64,000 nt of DNA, from NCBI RefSeq assembly GCF_026341275.1, contig NZ_JAIFZO010000002.1, positions 4,556,118 through 4,620,117 of the forward strand, given 5' to 3'. This document shows positions 54,958-62,925 of the stretch, piece after piece. Each line of letters begins with the position of its first letter. Position 1 is the first letter of the stretch. The notes under the pieces are model-generated. The model saw only the letters and a list, made by a program, of their open reading frames with translations, made no database searches and was not told the origin of the DNA. The DNA is from Streptomyces ortus. Its GTDB lineage: Bacteria; Actinomycetota; Actinomycetes; Streptomycetales; Streptomycetaceae. A program made the translations under genes and the position numbers.

Positions 54958-55389
54958 ATGGATCCCGCCCGCATCGCCGCCCACCGCCCCACCCAACTCG
55001 CCCACGACTACAGCCTCTTCGCGTCCGCCGACGCCACCGCGCCCCGCGTCTGCCGGGACTTCGTGCGGGCCGTGCTGTACACGCACGGGCACGAAGCCCT
55101 CGTCATGCCCGCCGCGCTGTGCACCTCGGAGCTGGTCACCAATGTCCACCTGCACACCAAGGGCGCCGCCATACTCCGAGTCCGCCTGACCTCGGCCCGC
55201 CTCCACGTGAGCGTCTTCGACGAGAGTCCCGATCCACCTGTCGTGGCCCGCCCCGCCGCCGGGGCCGTCGCCTGCTGGGGGCGAGGGCTCGCCCTCGTGG
55301 AGGAGGTGGCGGACATGTGGGGCGTCGCCGACGCGCGGACGGGGCGGTACGCGAAAGGCGTGTGGTTCGAGCTGCGGCCGACGGTGTGA
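54958..55389 (+). CDS. HATPase (anti-sigma-factor-like) protein, intact
   Basis: 143 residues: ATAPRVCRDFVRAVLYTHGH, ALCTSELVTNVHLHTKG (N-box, Asn), VSVFDESPDPPVV (D box) and GRGLALVEEVADMWGV (G box). Serine/threonine kinase-like ATPase of the RsbW type; in Streptomyces these accompany XRE/DUF397 genes. The ATG at 54958 with ggag nine bases upstream is preferred to a start at 54790 in the promoter region. Confidence 0.85.
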   Translation: MDPARIAAHRPTQLAHDYSLFASADATAPRVCRDFVRAVLYTHGHEALVMPAALCTSELVTNVHLHTKGAAILRVRLTSARLHVSVFDESPDPPVVARPAAGAVACWGRGLALVEEVADMWGVADARTGRYAKGVWFELRPTV

Positions 55390-55623
55390 GCCGTTTCCGC
55401 GGCGACCGAGGCGGCGGCCGGTGCCGCGCTGCGGCGAATACGCTGGTGCGCGGCGCCCACGTAACCGGGTACCGTCGTTGTCATGTTCTTCCAGACGCCG
55501 ATTTACGAGTGAGAGCGTGACGGGTCCCGCCGACGTCTGACGTCCGAAGTCCTTCGACGTCGCCGCCGCCCGTCCCCCACCGACGAATCCGTAGATCACT
55601 CCACATCAGCACCGGGAGAACCC

Positions 55624-55845
55624 GTGACCGTGAGCAAGAACATCAACAACCCCGTGGGCCAGGGCGGCGGCCAGCGCAAGAAGCAGTCCCGCGCCGAACG
55701 GGCGAACAACGGCCCGTACCGCAACCTCGACCGCCAGGGCGCGGCCGACCAGAAGGCGGAGCTGGTGCGCAAGATGCGCGAGAAGGCAGCGGCTGCCGAG
55801 GTCGAGGCCGCCCAGCAGGCGGACGACGACAGCGCCAAGAGCTGA
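55624..55845 (+). CDS. DUF6243 small protein
   Basis: 73 residues, highly charged: SKNINNPVGQGGGQRKKQSR, NGPYRNLDRQGAADQKAELV and an Ala/Glu/Lys helix. It matches the small DUF6243 family I recognise from Streptomyces. The GTG at 55624 has cgggag before it. Function unknown. The 234 nt before it (55390-55623) contain no other gene. Confidence 0.8.
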   Translation: MTVSKNINNPVGQGGGQRKKQSRAERANNGPYRNLDRQGAADQKAELVRKMREKAAAAEVEAAQQADDDSAKS

Positions 55846-55879
55846 CGCACCGCCGCAGGTAGCCAGACAGCAGACAGCA

Positions 55880-55952
55880 GACAGCAGACAACAGACGGCA
55901 GGGCCCGGATCGCTACACGCGGTCCGGGCCCTGCCGTCTGTTGTCTGCTGTC
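55880..55952. terminator. 30-bp perfect hairpin
   Basis: Arms 55880-55909 and 55923-55952 are perfect complements over 30 bases with a 13-nt loop, preceded by three tandem cagacag units (55864-55884). It is far longer than a usual terminator; it ends the DUF6243 transcript. Confidence 0.8.
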
Positions 55953-56052
55953 ATACCGGGCTCGGCCCCGCCGAGTCGTTTCTGCTTCGCCGGTTCGGGT
56001 GAATGGACGGCGTTTTCGCAGGTGAGACCGCATTTCCGAGACACTTGTGATC

Positions 56053-56685
56053 ATGACCGACACCAGGCCCGCGCCTCCCCGCCCGCCCGAGAACGGGCCC
56101 GCCCTCGAAGAGGTCCTGCGGCAGGCATGGGAGTCCATGGAACTCCCCGAGAACTACCGGGCCGAGATCATCGAAGGAGCCATCGAAGTGTCACCCACGG
56201 GCCGCTACGCGCACAGCCAGACCGTCTTCCTCCTCCACGAGGCGCTGGGAGGCTTTCTGAAGGGCGGGGACTTCGCCGCCCGGAACGACACGAACGTCGT
56301 CCACGCGGGCTGCGTATGGGTACCGGACCTGTTCGTCGTCCCCAGGGACACGGAGCGGTACGTCACCGCCGACGGCGTGGGCATCACCGCGACCGCCGTC
56401 CGGCTGGTCGTGGGGGTCGTCTCCCCGGACGGACCCCGCCAGGAGCGCGACCGCGTCAAGAAGCGCCACGAGTACGCCCGCGCGGCCATCCCGGTGTACG
56501 TCGTCATCGACGCGTACGACGACCGGGGCACCGTCACCGTCCTCACCGAACCCCGCCCCGACCGGGCCGACTGGGTGGGTGTCCACCGCGTGCCCTACGG
56601 CACCGAGGTCACCGTCCCCGAGGGCCCCGCCAAGGGTTTCGTCATCACGGAGGCGATCACAGGACCCGCACGAGCCACGCAGTGA
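56053..56685 (+). CDS. Uma2-family (DUF820) putative endonuclease
   Basis: 210 residues. PD-(D/E)xK-like fold: YRAEIIEGAIEVSPTGRYAH, VWVPDLFVVPRD (Asp), RLVVGVVSPDGPRQERDRVK and YARAAIPVYVVIDAYD. In most members the second motif is VEV.SP with a Glu; here it reads VGVVSP, so one catalytic acid appears replaced by Gly. Uma2 genes are numerous in Streptomyces; function is unclear. ATG at 56053 (or GTG at 56047). Confidence 0.85.
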   Translation: MTDTRPAPPRPPENGPALEEVLRQAWESMELPENYRAEIIEGAIEVSPTGRYAHSQTVFLLHEALGGFLKGGDFAARNDTNVVHAGCVWVPDLFVVPRDTERYVTADGVGITATAVRLVVGVVSPDGPRQERDRVKKRHEYARAAIPVYVVIDAYDDRGTVTVLTEPRPDRADWVGVHRVPYGTEVTVPEGPAKGFVITEAITGPARATQ

Positions 56686-56689
56686 GCGG

Positions 56690-56944
56690 CTAGTGGCCCG
56701 TCGTCTGCCACACCGTGACCGCCAGGGCCAGGCACGACGTGGCCGCCGCCAGCGACGGCAGCGGCCAGCGTGCGCGTTCCAGCGCCTCGATACGCGCCTC
56801 GTGCTCGTCCAGGGCCTTGTCGGTCTGGTCGACGCGCTGGAGGAGGAGTGCGAGGTCGCCCCGGGTGGTGGCGAAGCCGACGTCGACCGAACGACGCACG
56901 CGCTCCAGTTCCAGGACGACCTCCTCGGTCTCGGTCGTCGTCAT
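56690..56944 (-). CDS. Small coiled-coil protein with C-terminal TM helix
   Basis: 84 residues: a helix-rich coiled-coil (VVLELERVRRSVDVGFATTR, LLLQRVDQTDKALDEHEARI) and a C-terminal TM helix (PSLAAATSCLALAVTVWQT). The design resembles phage haemolysin XhlA-type or small membrane-tethered proteins. ATG at 56944 with GGGAGGT upstream. Convergent with the Uma2 gene, downstream of the zinc-ribbon gene and probably in its operon. Confidence 0.72.
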   Translation of the reverse strand: MTTTETEEVVLELERVRRSVDVGFATTRGDLALLLQRVDQTDKALDEHEARIEALERARWPLPSLAAATSCLALAVTVWQTTGH

Positions 56945-56963
56945 CGGGTACCTCCCGTATTCG

Positions 56964-57503
56964 TCACCGTCGGTTGTCGGTTGTCGGTTGTGGGTTGGGC
57001 TCGGCCTCCAGCACCCGTCGGCACGCGGGATTGACGCATCTGACCTCGGCCCGTTCCGGGAGCGCCCGCAGGGACACGTAGTCGCACGCGGGGCAGCGGC
57101 CGGGCAGCCGTACGAGCTGTTCCGGGTCGCCGAGCGCGCGGGCGCAGCGTGCGGCCATCCGCCGCGTCTCGTCCTCGACGTGCGGAGCGAGCAGCGGGTC
57201 GGCGGCGATACGGTCCAGCAGCCCGGCGATCCGGCGCAGCCGTACCGGTACGGGCGCCGGGGGCACCGGCCGCAGCCCGAGCCGTTCCCGTACGGCCTCC
57301 TCCAGTTCGACGACTCCGTCGGTGATGTCCCGTACGGCGTCGGAGACATGGAGGCGGACCGGAGCGGTCGTACCGCCGACGGGTCCGCCGCCCCGCCGTT
57401 CCCGCAGCGCGCCGCGGCCCGTGGGGGACAGCTCGTCGACGAGGTCCGGCCACCGGCGGACGAGCGAGGCGATCCACACGGCTCCGCCCTGCTTCCCGCT
57501 CAT
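56964..57503 (-). CDS. Zinc-ribbon hypothetical protein
   Basis: 179 residues. A helical body (VWIASLVRRWPDLVDELSPT, LLDRIAADPLLAPHVEDETR) and a C-terminal zinc ribbon (CPACDYVSLR...VRCVNPACRR). ATG at 57503 overlaps the stop of a 44-codon gene (ATGA). I recall similar proteins from Streptomyces prophage-like or tail-adjacent regions but cannot assign a function. Confidence 0.72.
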   Translation of the reverse strand: MSGKQGGAVWIASLVRRWPDLVDELSPTGRGALRERRGGGPVGGTTAPVRLHVSDAVRDITDGVVELEEAVRERLGLRPVPPAPVPVRLRRIAGLLDRIAADPLLAPHVEDETRRMAARCARALGDPEQLVRLPGRCPACDYVSLRALPERAEVRCVNPACRRVLEAEPNPQPTTDNRR

Positions 57504-57634
57504 CGGGTGACCTCGCGTCCGTCGCGCCCCAGCCGGCCGCAGGCGCGTAAGACGGGTTCGGCCTCGGCCGGTACCTGGATGGACACCGGGTGCTCGGGTG
57601 TGGTGACGGTGGCCTCGGACGGTTGATCGTGCAC
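57500..57634 (-). CDS. 44-residue small protein, first gene of a three-gene unit
   Basis: GTG at 57634 with an ideal AGGAGG eight bases upstream; the stop overlaps the start of the zinc-ribbon gene (ATGA). Translation starts VHDQPSEATVTTPEHPVSIQ, has one Cys in LRACGRLGRDG and ends EVTR. The overlaps and ribosome-binding site make it very likely translated. Function unknown. Confidence 0.65.
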   Translation of the reverse strand: MHDQPSEATVTTPEHPVSIQVPAEAEPVLRACGRLGRDGREVTR

Positions 57635-57885
57635 GTGCAACCCCTCCTCATGTATGGGAACATGTGTTCGACAGTTGCGGGCGAGCGGTCAGGGTTGCAT
57701 GTTGCGAGCGCGTACGCAAGTGATTACGTTCCGTGAGGAGTGATGCGGTGACGGCCCATCAATCCCGTTTTCGCTGCGCAGAGTTACCGAAGTTGCCGGA
57801 TCTCCACAATTACGTGCGAGCGCGCACACAGGTGGACGCGGGTGTGATCGGTACGCTGCCCCGGCGACGAGGGGAGAACGGACAC

Positions 57886-58335
57886 ATGGCTTCGAGCGCA
57901 CGGGCCGGGGCCCGTACGGATCAGGCGTACCGGGCCACGGGGCTGCGGGAGTTCGCCGGCTGGATCGAGGAGCTGCTGCGCGCCCGGGGCTACGACATCG
58001 ACAGCCCGCGCGGCGGCGGCCGTTCGAAACTGGCCGACGACGCCGGGGTGCACCGGGCGGCCGTGAGCCGGCTGCTCCAGCGGCAGTCCATGCCCGACCT
58101 GGAGACGATGCGGCGCATCGCGGCCGTACTGGGCGTACCCCTGCGGGAGATGCTCATCCGCTCGGGCCGGCTGACCGAGGACGATCTGCCGCTCACCGGC
58201 ACGGGCCGCCCCGCGGACGGGGAGGAACATCCCTGCCTCAGCCCCGAGGAGGCGGCCTGCCGGATGGGTGTCCCGCCCGAGCTGCGGGAGCTGTTCGCCA
58301 GGGTGGCACGGCAGTTCCTGCCGGAGGGCGCCTGA
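57886..58335 (+). CDS. XRE-family DNA-binding protein
   Basis: 149 residues. Helix-turn-helix (KLADDAGVHRAAVSRLLQRQ, SMPDLETMRRIAAVLGVPLR) preceded by LREFAGWIEELLRARGYDID. The C-terminal half (CLSPEEAACRMGVPPELREL) may be a ligand or partner surface. ATG at 57886 with GGGGAG nine bases before. Divergent from the 57634 unit; with the next gene it forms a short operon. Confidence 0.82.
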   Translation: MASSARAGARTDQAYRATGLREFAGWIEELLRARGYDIDSPRGGGRSKLADDAGVHRAAVSRLLQRQSMPDLETMRRIAAVLGVPLREMLIRSGRLTEDDLPLTGTGRPADGEEHPCLSPEEAACRMGVPPELRELFARVARQFLPEGA

Positions 58336-58358
58336 CGGCGGAGGGAACGGAGCGCGGC

Positions 58359-58664
58359 ATGGGTGAACCGGGAAACGGCCGGGGTGCAGAGGCCGAGAGC
58401 GTCGCCGAGGTCGTGGAAACTGTGGGCGAACTCCTCGGCGTACTGGCCGAGAAGGTACGGACCGCGGGCCCGGACGGGGTGCGCGTCCTCACCGAGGAGG
58501 AGCTGCAGCGGCATCAGCTGAACTGGTTCCGCGCGGGCTGGGAGGAACACGCGCGGGCGTCAGGGCAGGAGGACCAGGTGGGCCCTGACCGCCCGCCGGC
58601 CCGCCTCCTCCCCTTCCCCGAGCGCCCGCGGGGCCATGAACACCCTTCGGACGACGGCGGTTGA
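58359..58664 (+). CDS. Hypothetical protein after the XRE gene
   Basis: 101 residues. A helical centre (VAEVVETVGELLGVLAEKVR, VLTEEELQRHQLNWFRAGWE) and a disordered Pro/Arg end. No family recognised. The start lies 23 bases after the XRE stop with a gagggaacggag ribosome-binding site, so it is co-transcribed and may be a partner of the XRE protein. Confidence 0.65.
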   Translation: MGEPGNGRGAEAESVAEVVETVGELLGVLAEKVRTAGPDGVRVLTEEELQRHQLNWFRAGWEEHARASGQEDQVGPDRPPARLLPFPERPRGHEHPSDDGG

Positions 58665-58717
58665 GGGCGACCTGGGGGCAGCCGGCTCCTGTATGCGCCT
58701 ACACCTGCGGCCTGCGC

Positions 58718-59314
58718 CTACGCCTGCGTCTGCGCCTCCGCGGCCGGGTCCGCGCCCTCGCGCGTGTAGTGCAGCAGCACCACTCCGTTGCCGAAGCTGC
58801 GGGACTCGACCAGGCGCAGGTGGGCGAGCGCGTCGGTGTCGCGGAAGAGGGGGCGGCCGTGCCCCAGGAGCACCGGATGGACGTAGATCAGGTACTCGTC
58901 GATCAGGTCGTGCCGCCGGAACTCCGCCGCGAGTTCCGCCCCGCCGACCGCGAGGTCCCCGCCCGGCTGTGCCTTGAGCGCCCTGATGACATCGGGCGCG
59001 ACCTCCCGTACGACGGTCGCGTTCCAGTCGGCCTTGTCCAGCGTCCGTGAGTAGACGACCTTCGGCATGTCCCGCCAGATCGCGGCGAACTCGCGGACCG
59101 GTTCCGGGGCGTCGGGGTCCTGGTCGGCGGTGGGCCAGTACTCCGTCATCAGTTCGTGGGAGACGCGGCCGGTCAGGAAGCCGCCCAGGGCGCCGATGCG
59201 TTCGTTGAGGTGCTGGTGCAGTTCGTCGTCGATCAGGTGCCAGTCGATCTCGCGGTTCGGTCCCTCGAAGAACCCGTCGAGGGAGACGGACATGCTGAGG
59301 ACGATCTTTCGCAT
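58718..59314 (-). CDS. Dihydrofolate-reductase-family (RibD C-terminal-like) protein
   Basis: 198 residues: IVLSMSVSLDGFFEGPNREI, GGFLTGRVSHELMTEYWP, VVYSRTLDKADWNATVVREV, DLAVGGAELAAEFRRHDLID and YVHPVLLGHGRPLFRD. NADPH-binding reductase fold of the YyaP/RibD type; the substrate is unknown. ATG at 59314 (a TTG/ATG five codons earlier is possible). The C-terminus ends in an AEAQTQA tail encoded by short cgcctgcgtctg-type repeats. Confidence 0.85.
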   Translation of the reverse strand: MRKIVLSMSVSLDGFFEGPNREIDWHLIDDELHQHLNERIGALGGFLTGRVSHELMTEYWPTADQDPDAPEPVREFAAIWRDMPKVVYSRTLDKADWNATVVREVAPDVIRALKAQPGGDLAVGGAELAAEFRRHDLIDEYLIYVHPVLLGHGRPLFRDTDALAHLRLVESRSFGNGVVLLHYTREGADPAAEAQTQA

Positions 59315-59391
59315 CGCGGGCCTCACCGGGTGGGGAGCGGGAGCGGGCTGGGACAGACGGTAGTCCAGGTTCCCGCCGGGCCGGAGGGGAA

Positions 59392-59419
59392 GCGCGCGGA
59401 TCTCCAGGGATCCGCGCGC
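59392..59419. terminator. Hairpin GCGCGCGGAT/ATCCGCGCGC
   Basis: Perfect 10-bp arms 59392-59401 and 59410-59419 with an 8-nt loop, after the secreted-protein gene on the minus strand. Confidence 0.7.
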
Positions 59420-59471
59420 GCTCCCGCTCCGGCCGGGCCCGTCGGACGCGGGAAGGGTGAGAACCCGCGTC

Positions 59472-59915
59472 CTATTGCGGAGAGGAAAGGCGGGCCGGAG
59501 CGGGAGTCACGGAGTCCGACGGCCGGCATGCCGTCGGCTCGTCGAAGAGCTCCGCCAGGTCGCAGGACAACTCGGTCGCCCAGTCCCCGGCGTCGGCCCC
59601 CGTCCAGTCCTCCTCCTTCTGCCCTTCCTTCCTCTCCTCCTTCTGCTGTTCCTTCTGCTCGGTGGGCGGTTTCGGCGGGGTCTGGAGCCAGTCGGCGAGG
59701 TCGCGCCCGGTGTACGCCTCGACGCAGGCGACGATCGCCTCCTGGAGTGTGCCGGTGCCCGTGATCCCGGCCAGCCCGGTCCAGTCGACGTCACAGGCTG
59801 CGGGGACCGGCTCGGGCGCGGACCGGGGGGTGGCCGCCGCGGACGTGCCTGCCGTCGTCAGGGCGAGGCAGCCCGCGGCCAGCGCAGTTATGAGGGACCG
59901 GGAGAGAGTGCGCAT
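59472..59915 (-). CDS. Small secreted protein
   Basis: 147 residues with a signal peptide (MRTLSRSLITALAAGCLALT, cleavage near SAAA-TP), four Cys in the mature part (ACDVDW, IVACVEAY, LSCDLAEL, TACRPS), probably two disulfides, and a Lys/Glu/Gln-rich central stretch (KEQQKEERKEGQKEE). Ribosome-binding site GGAG precedes the ATG at 59915. Function unknown. Confidence 0.75.
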   Translation of the reverse strand: MRTLSRSLITALAAGCLALTTAGTSAAATPRSAPEPVPAACDVDWTGLAGITGTGTLQEAIVACVEAYTGRDLADWLQTPPKPPTEQKEQQKEERKEGQKEEDWTGADAGDWATELSCDLAELFDEPTACRPSDSVTPAPARLSSPQ

Positions 59916-60285
59916 GGGAACTCCGTGGTGAAGGAACGGGTTGTCTGGTCCCAGCAAGATCCGGGAGCCGCCCCGCCGCAATCCGTGCGCCGCCGATCAG
60001 GTGCTCACACTGACCCGGACGTGGGTTTCTATCTATTTCACTCAGATTTGGGCAGTTTCAGCCGGACTGATCACGCCCCTTGACGATCCGCGCGCTTCTG
60101 TCAGGTGAAGAGTGCGAGGGCCGTGTGGATGCTCACTGCGCGCATCCGCCCGACTTCGCCCCCGTCTCTTCACAGACTTCTGTTGCGAGGTCGTTAGCAG
60201 TTACTCCTTGACGCCCCGTGAACCCCCGCGTTGGCTTTTCGTCACCTGGGCCCGCACTGTCGCCCTCGTACGGAAGGCACCTGAA
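59916..60285. other. Intergenic region upstream of the sugar-binding lipoprotein
   Basis: No gene is supported, although the lipoprotein frame stays open back to 60112. It is less GC-rich around 60025-60060 (tttctatctatttcactcag), suggesting promoters. Two ttgacg hexamers (60080, 60208) could be -35 boxes, with no convincing -10 partner. Confidence 0.4.
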
Positions 60286-61389
60286 GTGAACCGCGCCACA
60301 CGTCGTACCGCCCTGGCCGTGACCCTGTGCTCCCTGACCCTGACCCTCGCCGCGTGCGGGAGCGGTGACGACGGAGCCGAAGCGAGCCCCACCAAGGGCG
60401 ACGACATCACGGTGGGCCTGCTGCTGCCGGAGAAGGCGAACTCCCGTTACGAGAAGTTCGACTACCCCATCATCAAGAAGAAGGTCGGCGCGCTCACGAA
60501 CGGCAAGGGGAAGGTCGTCTACGCGAACGCCGAGCAGGACGCCGACGTGCAGAGCGGGCAGCTCCAGAAGATGGTGGACGAGAAGGTCGACGTGCTGATG
60601 GTGGACGCGGTGGACTCCGGCGCCATCGCCTCCGGGGTGCGGAAGGCCAAGAAGGCCGGGATTCCCGTGATCGCGTACGACCGGCTGGCCGAGGGCCCGA
60701 TCGACGCGTACGTCTCCTTCGACAACGAGGAGGTCGGGCAGGTGCAGGGCCGTGCCCTCGCCGACCGGCTGGACGGCGACAAGTCCCAGAAGATCGTCAT
60801 GATGAACGGCGCGGTGACGGACCCGAACGCCGCCCAGTTCAAGTCGGCCGCCCTCAGCGAGCTGAAGGACAAGGTCACCATCGCCAAGTCGTACGACACC
60901 AAGGACTGGAAGCCGGCCAACGCCCGCGCCAACATGATGGCGGCCATCTCCTCCATCGGCGTCGACAACATCGCCGGGGTGTACTCCGCCAACGACGGCA
61001 TGGCGGGCGGCATCATCTCCGCGCTCAAGGCCGCGGGCGCCACCAAGCTGCCGCCCGTCACCGGCCAGGACGCCGAACTGGACGCGGTGCAGCGTGTCCT
61101 GGCCGGCGAACAGTTCATGAGCGTCTACAAGCCGTACCCCGAGGAGGCGGAGGCCGCCGCCGAGATCGCCGTGGCCCGCGTCCGCGGTTACGGCATCGAG
61201 TTCGACTCGCTCACCCCCGACCGGGTCGCCAGCCCCACCGACAAGAGCATCCCCGCCAGCCTCGTCCAGGTCACCTCCCTGACCCGCAGCACCATCGAGT
61301 CGACGGTCATCGAGGACGGCATCTACTCGGCGGAGGAGATCTGCACGGCCAAGTACCGCTCGGCCTGCGAGGACCTCGGCATCAAGTAG
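60286..61389 (+). CDS. Sugar ABC transporter substrate-binding lipoprotein (xylose/ribose type)
   Basis: 367 residues. The GTG at 60286 has GGAAGG eight bases upstream. Lipobox TLAACGSG, then a periplasmic-binding-protein type I fold: ITVGLLLPEKANSRYEKFDY, VLMVDAVDSGAIASGVRKAK, IPVIAYDRLAEGPIDAYVSF, GVYSANDGMAGGIISALKAA and LPPVTGQDAELDAVQRVLAG. It resembles XylF/ChvE-like binding proteins. The expected ATPase and permease genes are absent downstream, so it either serves a distant transporter or is an orphan. Confidence 0.88.
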   Translation: MNRATRRTALAVTLCSLTLTLAACGSGDDGAEASPTKGDDITVGLLLPEKANSRYEKFDYPIIKKKVGALTNGKGKVVYANAEQDADVQSGQLQKMVDEKVDVLMVDAVDSGAIASGVRKAKKAGIPVIAYDRLAEGPIDAYVSFDNEEVGQVQGRALADRLDGDKSQKIVMMNGAVTDPNAAQFKSAALSELKDKVTIAKSYDTKDWKPANARANMMAAISSIGVDNIAGVYSANDGMAGGIISALKAAGATKLPPVTGQDAELDAVQRVLAGEQFMSVYKPYPEEAEAAAEIAVARVRGYGIEFDSLTPDRVASPTDKSIPASLVQVTSLTRSTIESTVIEDGIYSAEEICTAKYRSACEDLGIK

Positions 61390-61830
61390 CCGGTCCGCCG
61401 AACCGGTGGCAGGTCTCGGGGGTGCCCGCCCGGCGGGCGCGCCCCGGCACGCCGACCGCTCGAAGAACCCCCTGGGCCGAGCGCGACGGCGGCACCTCGT
61501 GGCTGCGTGGTTTCCCCTTCTCTTCTTCGCGAGGGGGGTGTTCGTGGTGTGCGGTGGGGTGTATTGGGTTCATATCGGTCGTCGCCGGGTGGCTTGTACT
61601 CGTGGTGCCGGAGCCTTCGGCGGGCGGGACGTCTTGGTGAGCGGGGGCGTCATGTGCTGGGCTGCGTGCCGTCCCGCCACCAGGTTGTTGCAACGCGTCA
61701 TGCGGGGGTAGGGGCAAAAGCGGAGCAAGTATGCCGATAGGGCGCTTCGGTGTCCCGGAGCCGTGTTGCGGAGCCGGGGGACGCCGCGCATAGTTGCGCT
61801 CCGACGAGGCTGGAACCGGGGGTTGGGGCA
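61390..61830. other. 441-nt gene-free stretch
   Basis: It begins with a GC-rich hairpin-like sequence (gcccgcccggcgggc, 61424-61438) that may end the lipoprotein transcript. Short frames exist but none has a recognisable motif or ribosome-binding site. The end must carry the promoter of the LuxR-type gene at 61831. Confidence 0.4.
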
Positions 61831-62868
61831 ATGGCCGGGCACACGACGGAAGCGCATCCACACGGTGCTGACCGCCTGTGCGATGCCGGAGACCGGGTGT
61901 ACTCCCGGGCGGTCCGGCGCGGCCGGGTGTCCCGGCAGGACGCCGAATCGGTGCCCTGCCTCGTCGAACTGGCACTCCTGCACCCCGACCCCGACGACAT
62001 GGGCTGGCTCGTCCCCACCTCACCGCAGGAGGTCATGACACGGCTGCTGCGCGAGATGCACGAGCACGTCGTCGCGACCCAGTCACGCATGGGCGAGGCG
62101 GTGTCCGCCTTCGAGTGGTACGCGGCCCTCGGCGGCGACTCGCGCTCACCCGCCGAGGGAGTGGCCATCCGGGTGCTCGACGGACTGCCCCGCATCCGCG
62201 CCGCCATGGACGAGGCGACCGAGGCCTGCACCTCCGAGGTGCTGGCCGTCCAGCCGGGCGGCATCCGCCGCGAGGACGAACTCTCCGAAGGCCTGCACCG
62301 GGCGCTCGCGCTGCGCCGCCGCGGGGTGCGCATGCGCGACCTGTACACGCACGTCGCCCGGCACGGCCAGGGCCTGCGGAACTACATGGAGCTGATGGAG
62401 GAGGCGGCGGAGGCCCGTACCCTCGACGAGGTCACCGAGCGGCTCATCGTCTTCGACCGCACGGTCGCGTTCATCCCCGCGAGCCCCGACCGCACCATGG
62501 CCCTGGAGCTGCGCCACCCGGCGCTGGTGGGTTACCTCGTCACCGTCTTCGAACGGCTCTGGCGGCTGGCCATCCCCCTCACCGCGCCCCTCCCGGACAC
62601 CGGCATCGAGGGCATCACCCACCGCGAACGCTCCATCGCGGCACTGCTCGCCGAAGGACACCAGGACGCGGTGGTCGCCGAACGCCTCGGCATCAGCGTC
62701 CGTACGTGCCGGGCGCACATCGCCCGGCTGTCGGAGACGCTGGGAGCCGCCAGCCGTACGCAGCTGGGGGTGCGGATCGCCCAGGCGGGCCTGGACGGGC
62801 CGCCGCGCTCCGCGGAACCGCAGCCGCTCACCGTTCCCGATCGGCCAGGAACCCCGAGCGACCACTGA
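61831..62868 (+). CDS. LuxR-type regulator with TrmB/PLD-like sensor region (paralogue A)
   Basis: 345 residues. N-terminal helices (CDAGDRVYSRAVRRGRVSRQ, PCLVELALLHPDPDDMGWLV), a central domain (VRMRDLYTHVARHGQGLRNY, LIVFDRTVAFIPASPDRTMA, LELRHPALVGYLVTVFERLW) that resembles the TrmB-like/phospholipase-D-like region of Streptomyces regulators, and a LuxR helix-turn-helix (HRERSIAALLAEGHQDAVVA, ISVRTCRAHIARLSETLGA). The ATG at 61831 is chosen by alignment with the convergent paralogue. Target unknown. Confidence 0.82.
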   Translation: MAGHTTEAHPHGADRLCDAGDRVYSRAVRRGRVSRQDAESVPCLVELALLHPDPDDMGWLVPTSPQEVMTRLLREMHEHVVATQSRMGEAVSAFEWYAALGGDSRSPAEGVAIRVLDGLPRIRAAMDEATEACTSEVLAVQPGGIRREDELSEGLHRALALRRRGVRMRDLYTHVARHGQGLRNYMELMEEAAEARTLDEVTERLIVFDRTVAFIPASPDRTMALELRHPALVGYLVTVFERLWRLAIPLTAPLPDTGIEGITHRERSIAALLAEGHQDAVVAERLGISVRTCRAHIARLSETLGAASRTQLGVRIAQAGLDGPPRSAEPQPLTVPDRPGTPSDH

Positions 62869-62925
62869 GACAACACGCGCCGACCGGGCACAGGTTTTCC
62901 CCCTCGTGCGCCGCGTGCGCGGCTC

